From positions 1 through 15,909 of the forward strand of contig UQRR01000048.1 in NCBI GenBank assembly GCA_900543455.1: a DNA stretch of 15,909 bases, read 5' to 3'. The translations under genes were made by a program, and so were the position numbers. The stretch comes from an uncultured Dialister sp. (GTDB lineage Bacteria; Bacillota; Negativicutes; Veillonellales; Dialisteraceae). Positions within the stretch are counted from its first letter, which is position 1; every line of letters begins with the position of its first letter. This document shows positions 1-6,456 of this stretch, piece after piece. Below the pieces are notes generated by a model. The model was not told where the DNA came from, did not search any database, and saw only the letters and a program-made list of their open reading frames with translations.

Positions 1-105
1 TGCGCCGCACCACCACTCCTCACTCCTAACTCCTCACTCCTAACTGGCGAGTAGAGCTTTCACACGCAATCAAAGGGCGGCACGCCCATGGGCTAACCCT
101 GCACC
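1..105 (+). repeat. Composite intergenic repeat, right-hand part
   Basis: This is the right half of the composite repeat, cut by the window edge. It starts in the right arm of the GCGGCGC/GCGCCGC palindrome (TGCGCCGCACCACCA). It continues with 7-bp units (CTCCTAA/CTCCTCA), an AGAGCTTTCA box, a CAATCAAAGGGCGGCACGCCC box and a GGGCTAACCCTG tail. The tail end faces the 3' end of aroB. The same modules in the same order recur near 4160-4285, 8100-8270 and 9985-10118. No gene or terminator is evident in it. Confidence 0.8.
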
Positions 106-112
106 CCTTCTT

Positions 113-1180
113 CTATTCCGTCACGATCCAGCCGGCGAGATCTTCTGTCGGGACTTTGACAAGTTCAGCGCGTCCGATTTCTTTCATGACGACTAAGGTG
201 ATTTCTTTACCGCGGCGTTTCTTATCATGCAGCACATGCGGGATGAGCTCCTCCGCTGGGACGCCGATGGCGGTCGGAAGAGCGAGCTTCTTCAGGACGG
301 CGCGCAGGCGGTCGGTGCATCCGCGCTCTGTATAGCCGAGCTTTTCACTCTGCGCGGAGAGGAGACTCATGCCGATCGCGACGCCTTCGCCGTGGGTGTA
401 GGTGCTGTAATGGAAGTAACGCTCGATGGCATGCCCGATGGTATGACCGAAATTCAGCATCTGCCGGCTGCCATTGTCGTACTGGTCTTCCTCTACGAAT
501 TTCGTCTTTTGCAGGACGCTCCGCAGGATGATCTCCTCGATATTCTTCTCCAGATCCTCCTTTGTCTCAATGGACTCGAAGAGCTCGAAAAGCTCACGGT
601 CACCGATGCATCCGTACTTCACCGCTTCGGCCAGGCCATCATGCACGTAGCGGGTCGGCAGGGTGGAGAGCAGGTCCGGATCGATGAAAACGCCCTTGGG
701 CTGATAAAAAGCGCCCGCCAGATTCTTCCCGCTTCGAAGGTCGACAGCGACCTTGCCGCCGACAGAGCTGTCGATCTGCGCCAGAATGGTGGTCGGGATC
801 TGGAAGAAATCAATGCCTCTCATGTAGGAGGCAGCGGCAAATCCCCCGAGATCTCCCGGAACGCCGCCGGAGAGTGTCACGAGCGCATCGCTTCTTGACA
901 TATCAAAGCCGGCAAGCGCCTCCAGCACGTCACCGAAGACACGAAGATTCTTGCTGGCTTCCCCTGCCGGTATGGCGATCACCTTCACATCAAAGCCGGC
1001 TCCCTTTAGGATCTCTCTGATCCTTTCTCCATAGATGCGGCGCACATGATCATCCGTCACGACGGCGATCTTCTCCGCCTTCGTCAGCTGCCTCAGCTTT
1101 TCACCGACGCTCGAAAGAAGACCGCGCCCGATCTCGATCCGATACGAATCACTTCCCAGATCAACCTTCACTGTCTTCAT
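113..1180 (-). CDS. aroB: 3-dehydroquinate synthase
   Basis: AroB converts DAHP to 3-dehydroquinate, the second step of the shikimate pathway, in the cytoplasm with NAD and a divalent metal. The 355-residue product has the usual family length. The glycine-rich SGGVPGDLGGF segment lies near residues 104-114, followed by PTTILAQIDSSVGGK (129-143) and GKNLAGAFYQP (151-161). Expected metal ligands are E185 (GLAEAVKYG), H246 (LNFGHTIGH) and H263 (HGEG). The family motif normally reads GGGVxGD, so serine at 104 is a mild variant. The frame is open 11 codons further upstream. I chose the ATG at 1180 because AAGGAGG (1191-1197) precedes it at good spacing and the protein then starts as AroB normally does. 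It overlaps the end of tyrA by 20 bases, so translational coupling is likely. Confidence 0.96.
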   Translation of the reverse strand: MKTVKVDLGSDSYRIEIGRGLLSSVGEKLRQLTKAEKIAVVTDDHVRRIYGERIREILKGAGFDVKVIAIPAGEASKNLRVFGDVLEALAGFDMSRSDALVTLSGGVPGDLGGFAAASYMRGIDFFQIPTTILAQIDSSVGGKVAVDLRSGKNLAGAFYQPKGVFIDPDLLSTLPTRYVHDGLAEAVKYGCIGDRELFELFESIETKEDLEKNIEEIILRSVLQKTKFVEEDQYDNGSRQMLNFGHTIGHAIERYFHYSTYTHGEGVAIGMSLLSAQSEKLGYTERGCTDRLRAVLKKLALPTAIGVPAEELIPHVLHDKKRRGKEITLVVMKEIGRAELVKVPTEDLAGWIVTE

Positions 1181-2030
1181 GCATGAGTTCCCTCCTTCGT
1201 CTGCCTGCCTCATTCAGAAAAGCCTCCATTTCCTCGCTGTCCTCTCTCTCGATCGCATCCCTGAGCACCTGCAGCTTCTCGCTGAAGCGGTCGATCTCAT
1301 CCAGCAGCTTCTCGCGGTTCGACAGGAAAAGCGATGTCCACAGACGGCCGTTGATATCCGCCACGCGCGTCTCATCACGGAAAGATCCGCCCATGAAATA
1401 CTTCGTCTCTTTATTATAGGACTTGCTTTGGATGAGCGCCGTCGCGATGACATGCGTGAGGTCGCTCGTGTAAGCGATCGCACGGTCATGCGCATCGGCT
1501 GTCACCTTCGGCACATGCCGGCAGCCGAGAGCGCGCGCCATCTCCTCGATGAGCGTGATGTGCGAGGCGCTGTTTCCCGCCTGCGGAATGATGACGTAGT
1601 TCGCGCCGAGGAAAATATCTGCGTCTGACTGCGAGAGTCCTGCGCCTTCATGCCCGCACATCGGATGTCCGCTGATGAAATCCATTCCCTCCGGGAGCTT
1701 TGCCTGAAGTTTTTCAGCGAAATCATTCTTCACGCCGGCGATGTCTGTCAGCACGGCATCCTTCTTCAGAAGTCCGATCTTCTTTTCAATGAATGCCATC
1801 GTCCCCTTTTCCGGTGTGCAGAAAATGACGATGTCTGCGTCTTTCAGATCCTCTTCGGAGATCGAATCCACGATCCCCATCCGAAGCGCTTCCTGCGCGA
1901 CACTTGCCGTGCGATTGATCCCGATGACGCGGCTGCCGATGGCCTTGAAGCGTTTGGCAAAGGAGCCGCCCATCAGTCCAAGGCCGATGACGGCGATCGT
2001 AAAGTGGCTAAAGTCGTGATTGCTGTCCAT
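1161..2030 (-). CDS. tyrA: Prephenate dehydrogenase
   Basis: TyrA oxidatively decarboxylates prephenate to 4-hydroxyphenylpyruvate in tyrosine synthesis. The 289-residue product opens with a Rossmann dinucleotide site, GLGLMGGS (16-23). It then has CTP (71-73), DIAGVK (96-101), the family signature GHPMCGHEGAG (121-131), the YTSDLTHVIA helix with H193, and FRDETR (217-222), which carries the arginines expected to bind prephenate. It is the minimal catalytic form, with no ACT or chorismate mutase domain, so tyrosine feedback through ACT is not expected. The open frame extends 23 codons further upstream, but those residues look non-native. The ATG at 2030, preceded by a weak AAAGAG, places the Rossmann strand where it should be. 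The gene is followed directly by aroB with overlapping ends. Confidence 0.94.
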   Translation of the reverse strand: MDSNHDFSHFTIAVIGLGLMGGSFAKRFKAIGSRVIGINRTASVAQEALRMGIVDSISEEDLKDADIVIFCTPEKGTMAFIEKKIGLLKKDAVLTDIAGVKNDFAEKLQAKLPEGMDFISGHPMCGHEGAGLSQSDADIFLGANYVIIPQAGNSASHITLIEEMARALGCRHVPKVTADAHDRAIAYTSDLTHVIATALIQSKSYNKETKYFMGGSFRDETRVADINGRLWTSLFLSNREKLLDEIDRFSEKLQVLRDAIEREDSEEMEAFLNEAGRRRRELMHEDSEG

Positions 2031-2069
2031 GTATGTGCTCTTTTCTGTTGAAATCGTGTTGCTATGGTC

Positions 2070-2099
2070 ATTGTAATATATGAGAGGGAGAGGGTTCAA
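2070..2099 (-). promoter_or_regulatory. Candidate promoter for tyrA-aroB
   Basis: On the minus strand TTGAAC (2094-2099) and TACAAT (2070-2075) are separated by 18 bases, about 40 bases upstream of the tyrA start. The -35-like hexamer sits in the tail of the neighbouring composite repeat. This is a fair but imperfect sigma-70-type match. Confidence 0.4.
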
Positions 2100-2492
2100 G
2101 GGTTAGCCCGTGGGGCGGCTCGTCCACTGATTGTGAATGAAAGCTTTGCTCGAATGAGGAATGAGGAATGAAGGTGACGGCTTCGCCGAGATCGAGGGCT
2201 CAGGTCGCAGCTGTTCTGGCATTCGTTATCTCACATACGACGTTTCTCGCCGCTCAGGATGACGAAACGGGGCGATGCCCGAAAATAGTATTCAAGCCAC
2301 TAGTCACAAGTCACTAGTCACTCATCCCTAGCTACTCATCCCCACTTTCACACATGCATCGTTTATCGGTCTGCAAGGAAGATTTCTCGCTTCGCTCGAA
2401 ATGACGACAAACAAGTCTGAAGTCTCTTAGTCTCTTATTCTCTTAGTCTTTTAGTCTCTAGTCACCAGTCACTAGCCACTAGTCCCCAGCCA
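2090..2492 (-). repeat. Composite intergenic repeat filling the tyrA-larC gap
   Basis: Read on the minus strand, the unit begins at the larC stop with 7-bp arrays (GTGACTG, GACTAAGA types, 2395-2492). It passes a fragment of the MITE-like end (2371-2407) and more GTGACT units (2297-2345). It then reaches the TTGAATACT...TTCGGGCATCGCCCC box (about 2262-2297), a GAGCAAAGCTTTCA box (about 2145-2158) and the GGGCTAACCCTTGAACCC tail at the tyrA 5' end. No coding region with family resemblance is present. Confidence 0.75.
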
Positions 2493-3974
2493 CTACTCGT
2501 TTTGTTCCGCCAGCGCCTTCACGAGATGATATACCTCCGCAAAGGGCAGGTGTTCTTTTTCTGCGATGGCCTTCACGGATTCATACTCGGGGTAGAAGCG
2601 CCGTTCCCCGGGGAGGGCGACTTCCTTCACCTCCGCGAAGCCGAAGGGCGTTTCCACCCGCTTCTGGTTGCGGCGAAGGATGGAGCGCATGACGCTCGGA
2701 AATTCACGGATGCCGATGGTCGTCGTTTCTTTGAAGATGATGTCTTCGATTTCTTCCATCTTGCTCTTCTTACAGATCACGGTAAGCTCCCACGCGGGGC
2801 GGTTCTTCTTCATGTAGACCGGGCTGTAGTGGACGTCGAGCGCGCCTGCCTGCATGAGACGGTCGATGGTGTAGCCGAGTGCTTCGCCGGTGCTGTCGTC
2901 GATGTCGGTCTCGAGCTTTACGATCTCATCCTTGCCCTCTTCCATGGCATTCCCTTCGATGAGGTATGCGCGGAGGATATTCGTGCGCTCGGTGTAGGCT
3001 CTCTTGCCCGCACCAAGACCTGTACGCACGATGCGGAAGGCTTTTGGCAGCTGGTGCGTCGTGCAGATGGCAGCCGCAATGGCTGCACCGGTCGGTGTGA
3101 CGTATTCCCCCTTCGCCTCCATGATGGTGAGCGGCATATCGTAGGCTTCGATGATATTCATGGTCGCCGGAACGGGGACGGGCAGCACGCCGTGCTGGCA
3201 GCGGACGGTGCCGGTACCCTCGGTGAGGCAGGGGATGATAACATCCGTGATCCCCAGACTGTCAAAAGTAACCGCCGCGGCAATGATATCTACGATGGAG
3301 TCGATGGCACCGACTTCATGGAAATGCACCTCTTCCAGCGGCATGTGATGGGCGAGAGACTCTGCTTCCGCTACGATGTGGAACATCTTGCCCGCCAGTG
3401 CTTTCGCCGAGTCGGTCATGTCTGTCGCAGCGATGATGTCTAAGATCTCTGCCAGATGGCGTCCGTGGTGGTGATGATGCTCATGATCATGGTGATGATG
3501 AGGCTCCTCGTCCTCGTGGCAGTGGCAGTGGTGCGTTTCCTCTTCCTCATGGCAATGGCAATGATACCCTTCCTCGTGGCAGTGACAGTGATGCGCTTCC
3601 TCGTCCTCGCATCCGTGGCAGTGATGCGCTTCTTCGTCTTCATGGCAATGGCAGTGATGCGCTTCCTCGTCCTCGTGGCAGTGGCAATGATGCGCTTCTT
3701 CCTGCGGAGCTGCCGAGCTGACCGGTGCCGGGCCATAAAGATACGCCATATCATGGTCATGATTTTCATGGGCTTCATCCAGAATGACATTGAAATCACA
3801 GCACGCAATGCCGGATTTCTTGACACTGGAAATCTCCACCATGAAGCCGTCCGCGGGGATGGAATTCAGCGCGCGTTCCAGCGCTTCGGAGTCTGCGCCG
3901 AGGTCGATCATCGCTGCGACGAACATATCTCCGCTGATACCGGAAGAAGTTTCAAGGTATAATGTTTTTCCCAT
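2493..3974 (-). CDS. larC: Nickel insertion protein LarC with Cys/His-rich repeat domain
   Basis: LarC inserts nickel into pyridinium-3,5-bisthiocarboxylic acid mononucleotide, the CTP-dependent last step of nickel-pincer nucleotide synthesis. Recognition rests on the N-terminus TLYLETSSGISGDMF, the EEVHFHEVGAIDSIVDI block, and TPTGAAIAAA. Between residues about 92 and 173 lies an array of six 10-11 residue units of the form HHCHCHEDEEA followed by a polyhistidine run, totalling 33 His and 12 Cys by my count. LarC proteins commonly carry a His-rich stretch, but regular CxC pairs are unusual. The gene is one uninterrupted frame. In Lactiplantibacillus plantarum, full LarC is instead made by programmed frameshifting between two frames. 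The start at 3974 has AAGGAG 8 bases upstream. It follows larB on the same strand after a repeat-filled gap, and its stop codon lies at the edge of a 7-bp repeat array. Confidence 0.94.
   Translation of the reverse strand: MGKTLYLETSSGISGDMFVAAMIDLGADSEALERALNSIPADGFMVEISSVKKSGIACCDFNVILDEAHENHDHDMAYLYGPAPVSSAAPQEEAHHCHCHEDEEAHHCHCHEDEEAHHCHGCEDEEAHHCHCHEEGYHCHCHEEEETHHCHCHEDEEPHHHHDHEHHHHHGRHLAEILDIIAATDMTDSAKALAGKMFHIVAEAESLAHHMPLEEVHFHEVGAIDSIVDIIAAAVTFDSLGITDVIIPCLTEGTGTVRCQHGVLPVPVPATMNIIEAYDMPLTIMEAKGEYVTPTGAAIAAAICTTHQLPKAFRIVRTGLGAGKRAYTERTNILRAYLIEGNAMEEGKDEIVKLETDIDDSTGEALGYTIDRLMQAGALDVHYSPVYMKKNRPAWELTVICKKSKMEEIEDIIFKETTTIGIREFPSVMRSILRRNQKRVETPFGFAEVKEVALPGERRFYPEYESVKAIAEKEHLPFAEVYHLVKALAEQNE
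3456..3692 (-). repeat. In-gene 33-bp repeat encoding the LarC Cys/His array
   Basis: A degenerate tandem repeat with a period near 33 bases encodes the HHCHCHEDEEA units, ending in a polyhistidine stretch. Units differ mostly at third codon positions (for example TGG/TGA/TGT patterns on the plus strand for His codons) while the Cys/His spacing is kept. This points to selection on the protein rather than a very recent expansion. One unit reads HHCHGC and one is a residue shorter. Confidence 0.85.
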
Positions 3975-4015
3975 TTTGGTTTCTCCTTGTTGGTTGTTGA
4001 TTATTGGTTGGAATC

Positions 4016-4285
4016 AGGAGTGACTGGTGACTAGGGATTAGGGATTAGACTAAAAGACTGGAAGACATTAGACATTAGACATTAGACATTAGACATTAGA
4101 CATCAGACGTCTAACAGCTGACTTCTAAAGTCTCCTAGTCTCAAATGGGCATCTCCCTATTTATACTCCGCGGCGCTTCTGCTTTTTGCGCCGCACCACC
4201 ATTTCGCATTTCTCATTTCTAATTTCTCATTCTAGCGAAGCTTTCAAACGCAATCAAGGGGCAGCATGCCCCACGGGGTAACCCG
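4016..4285 (+). repeat. Composite intergenic repeat in the larC-larB gap
   Basis: The unit starts beside the larC 5' end with GTGACTG and GGGATTA 7-bp units, followed by five perfect GACATTA copies plus a variant (4064-4105). A CTCCGCGGCGC/GCGCCGC palindrome follows (stem 4170-4176 with 4188-4194), then CACCACCA, TTTCTCA/TTTCTAA 7-bp units, an AGCGAAGCTTTCAA box and a CAATCAAGGGGCAGCATGCCC box. The ACGGGGTAACCC tail faces the larB 3' end. The remainder of the 333-base gap shows nothing else. Confidence 0.85.
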
Positions 4286-4307
4286 AAATATGGCGATATG
4301 GTTACTT

Positions 4308-5069
4308 TCAAATCCTTCCCATTTCTGCCAATCGGTTGATCTGTGTCGCAACATAGCCGGCGCCGAAGCCATTGTCGATATTGACGGTGACGATGCCGTT
4401 CGCGCAGGAATTGATCATCGTCAGGAGCGCAGAGAGGCCGTGGAAGCTGGCACCGTAGCCCACCGACGTCGGTACGGCGATGACGGGATTCTTCACAAGC
4501 CCGCCGATGACCGAGGCGAGCGCCCCTTCCATACCCGCCACCGCGATGACGCAGTTCGCGCGGCGCACGATCGCCTCCTTCGAAAGGATGCGATGGATGC
4601 CGCTGACGCCCACATCATAGACACGCTCGACGTGCGTCCCGAAGTACTCTGCCGTCTGCGCCGCTTCTTCTGCAACGGAAATATCTGCCGTGCCGCCCGT
4701 ACAGATGGCCACGCAGCCGATGTGATCCTTCTCCTTTTCCAGTTTCAGGATATGCGACACCGGGTCATAGGAAATCTCCGGCAGGAATCTCTTCACGATC
4801 TCATACTGGTGGGGGGAGGCGCGAGTGCCGAAGACTTCCCCCTCCACTTCATAGAGCTTGCGGAAGATCTGTCCGATGAATTCGTCAGATTTCCCCTGGC
4901 AGTAAATCACTTCTGCAAAGCCGGAACGCTTCTTCCGATCCGTATCGAGCTTGGCAAATCCCATTTCCTCATAAGATCGCTCCGCCGGATTCTCACGGAG
5001 CAGCGCCTCTGCCGCAGAGAGCGACAGCGCACCGGACTGTACTTGGGTTAATATCTCTTGAATACTCAT
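4308..5069 (-). CDS. larB: Pyridinium-3,5-biscarboxylic acid mononucleotide synthase LarB
   Basis: LarB carboxylates the nicotinate ring of nicotinic acid adenine dinucleotide and releases AMP, giving the biscarboxylate mononucleotide, the first committed step to the nickel-pincer cofactor. The 253-residue protein has the PurE-like C-terminal domain with GGTADI (125-130), the EE pair at 134-135, YDVGVSG (151-157), AGMEGAL (178-184), TSVGYG (201-206) and DNGFGAG (232-238). C222 in NSCANG matches the position of the cysteine known to form a covalent adduct with the substrate ring in L. plantarum LarB. AAAGGA precedes the ATG at 5069 by 7 bases. It lies between larE and larC on the same strand. 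Confidence 0.95.
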   Translation of the reverse strand: MSIQEILTQVQSGALSLSAAEALLRENPAERSYEEMGFAKLDTDRKKRSGFAEVIYCQGKSDEFIGQIFRKLYEVEGEVFGTRASPHQYEIVKRFLPEISYDPVSHILKLEKEKDHIGCVAICTGGTADISVAEEAAQTAEYFGTHVERVYDVGVSGIHRILSKEAIVRRANCVIAVAGMEGALASVIGGLVKNPVIAVPTSVGYGASFHGLSALLTMINSCANGIVTVNIDNGFGAGYVATQINRLAEMGRI

Positions 5070-5097
5070 ATATGTGTCCTTTGGTTGATTTGTTGTT

Positions 5098-5363
5098 GGT
5101 TCAGGGTTCAGGGTTCAGGGTTAGCCCGTGGGACGTGTCGCCCCTTGATTGCGATTGAAAGCTTTGCTCGAATGAGGAATTAGGAATGAGGAATTAGGAA
5201 TTAGGAATGAAGGTGGCGGCTTTGCCGCAAATATATATGGGGCGATGCCCGAAAGTGGTATTCAAGTCACCAGTCACTCGAGGCTCCTAATCCCTAGCCA
5301 CTAATCCCTAGCTACCAGTCACAAGTCACCAGTCTCTAGTCCCCAGTCCCTATTTCCCAGTCC
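5098..5363 (-). repeat. Composite intergenic repeat in the larB-larE gap
   Basis: On the minus strand the unit starts at the larE stop with 7-bp arrays (GGGACTG, GTGACTT, GTGACTG). It continues through TTGAATACCACTTTCGGGC to the GCGGCAAAGCCGCCACCTTC palindrome, TTCCTAA/TTCCTCA units, GAGCAAAGCTTTCA and CAATCAAGGGGCGACACG. It ends with the GGGCTAACCCTGAACCC tail repeated at the larB 5' end. It is a full copy, with the same polarity relative to transcription as the copies after larC and MATE. Confidence 0.85.
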
Positions 5364-6167
5364 CTATTTCCCATCCATCGATCCCGAGCGGAACCCTTCC
5401 AGGTCCATGGTCACGTAGCGGAAGCCGAGCCCATGAAAACGCGCGATGACTGCCTCTCGATTTTCCAAAAGCTTTGCCAGCTGCGCGGGGAGGACTTCGA
5501 TGCGCGCGATGTCTCCGTGGCAGCGCACGCGGAACTGCGGGAAGCCCAGATCAAAAAGCAGCTGCTCGGCCGCTTCGACCGCGCGGAGCTTCTCCTCCGT
5601 GATCTTCGTGCCATAGGGGAAGCGGGTCGCCAGACATGCAAAGGATGGTTTATTCCATGTGGGAAGTCCTTCCTTCTCAGACAGGATGCGGATCTCCTCC
5701 TTCGTGAGCTCCGCCTCTTTCAAAGGGCTCACGACACCCAGCTCGGCGAGCGCTTTCAGCCCGGGGCGATAGCCCTTCGTATCGCTGAAATTCGTCCCGT
5801 CAATGATGTAAGCGATCTGGTGTTCCTTCGCCAGCTCCCCAAGAGACGAGAAGAGATAGGTCTTGCACCAGTAGCAGCGATCCTTCGGATTGTCGGCAAA
5901 GCCCGGCGCAGCGAACTGATCTCTTTCCACGATCACCTGCCGGATGCCGCGGGACGCGCAGAAATCCTTCGCCTCTTCGATCTCACGCGCAGGGACGGAA
6001 TTCAGCTTCATCGTCACTGCGACAGCCTTATCGCCGAGCACCTTATGGGCTTCGTAAAGAAGAAAGGTCGAGTCCACACCGCCGGAAAAAGCGACGGCGA
6101 CCGAGCCAAGTGTTTTCAAATGTGCTTCAAGCGTTTTCTGCTTGAGAAGAATGCTTTCATGAATCAT
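5364..6167 (-). CDS. larE: ATP-dependent sulfur transferase LarE (three-cysteine type)
   Basis: LarE adenylates and thiolates both carboxylates of the LarB product to make the bisthiocarboxylate that LarC metallates. The 267-residue protein has the PP-loop SGGVDST (28-34) and the conserved YRPGLKAL (133-140) and FPYG (183-186) blocks. C178 (FACLATRFPYG) corresponds to the sulfur-donor cysteine of L. plantarum LarE. A CxxC pair, C98 and C101 in DRCYWCK, is also present. That three-cysteine pattern is the one associated with LarE enzymes that bind a [4Fe-4S] cluster and avoid sacrificing their own cysteine. I chose the ATG at 6167 over one nine codons upstream because AGGAG (6176-6180) fits it. 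The stop codon falls inside a duplicated GGGAAATAGGGACT unit of the flanking repeat. Confidence 0.95.
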   Translation of the reverse strand: MIHESILLKQKTLEAHLKTLGSVAVAFSGGVDSTFLLYEAHKVLGDKAVAVTMKLNSVPAREIEEAKDFCASRGIRQVIVERDQFAAPGFADNPKDRCYWCKTYLFSSLGELAKEHQIAYIIDGTNFSDTKGYRPGLKALAELGVVSPLKEAELTKEEIRILSEKEGLPTWNKPSFACLATRFPYGTKITEEKLRAVEAAEQLLFDLGFPQFRVRCHGDIARIEVLPAQLAKLLENREAVIARFHGLGFRYVTMDLEGFRSGSMDGK

Positions 6168-6184
6168 AGGAGAGTCTCCTTTGT

Positions 6185-6456
6185 TAGGGTTCAAGGTTCA
6201 GGGTTCAGGGTTAGCCCACGGGACGTGCTGCCCTTTGATTGTGGGTGAAAGCCTCGCGCGCTCTCTAGTGAGGAGTTAGGAGTTAGGAGTTAGGAGTGGT
6301 GGTGCGGCGCATAAAAATAGGGAAGCGCCGCGGAGGTTTGAGACTAGCGGTTTTCTCGTATCGCAAACCTAATCCCTAGCTACTAATCCCTAGCTACCAG
6401 TCACAAGTCACTAGTCACCAGCCACCAGTCACCAGTCACCAGTCACCAGTCACCAG
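6185..6456 (-). repeat. Composite intergenic repeat in the larE-MATE gap
   Basis: Read on the minus strand, a run of GTGACTG units starts at the MATE stop codon (about 6419-6463) and is followed by CTAGGGATTAG-type units. Next come GCGGCGC and GCGCCGC palindrome arms (6311-6336), CACCACTCC, four CTCCTAA units (6271-6298), the GGGCAGCACGTCCC box, and the GGGCTAACCCTGAACCC tail at the larE 5' end. No gene is seen. Confidence 0.85.

Noticed and set aside
227..898. 223-codon plus-strand frame opposite aroB
   Set aside because: It lies fully within aroB on the other strand, shows no family resemblance and no ribosome site; it is typical of GC-rich antisense frames.
1161..1213. Upstream start for aroB at 1213
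   Set aside because: It would add 11 residues deep inside tyrA and has a poor ribosome site, while AAGGAGG fits the ATG at 1180.
3456..3962. Long plus-strand open frame opposite larC, rich in Val, Met and Leu
   Set aside because: It is the complement of the His/Cys codon repeat; its hydrophobic runs come from CAC/CAT codons read backwards, and there is no ribosome site.
4016..4285. Possible CRISPR array because of many short direct repeats
   Set aside because: Units are 7 bp and contiguous with no unique spacers of 30 bases or so, and no cas genes are present.
4266..5051. 261-codon plus-strand frame opposite larB
   Set aside because: The minus-strand LarB has every family motif; the plus-strand product is His/Arg/Asp-rich and begins in repeat sequence.
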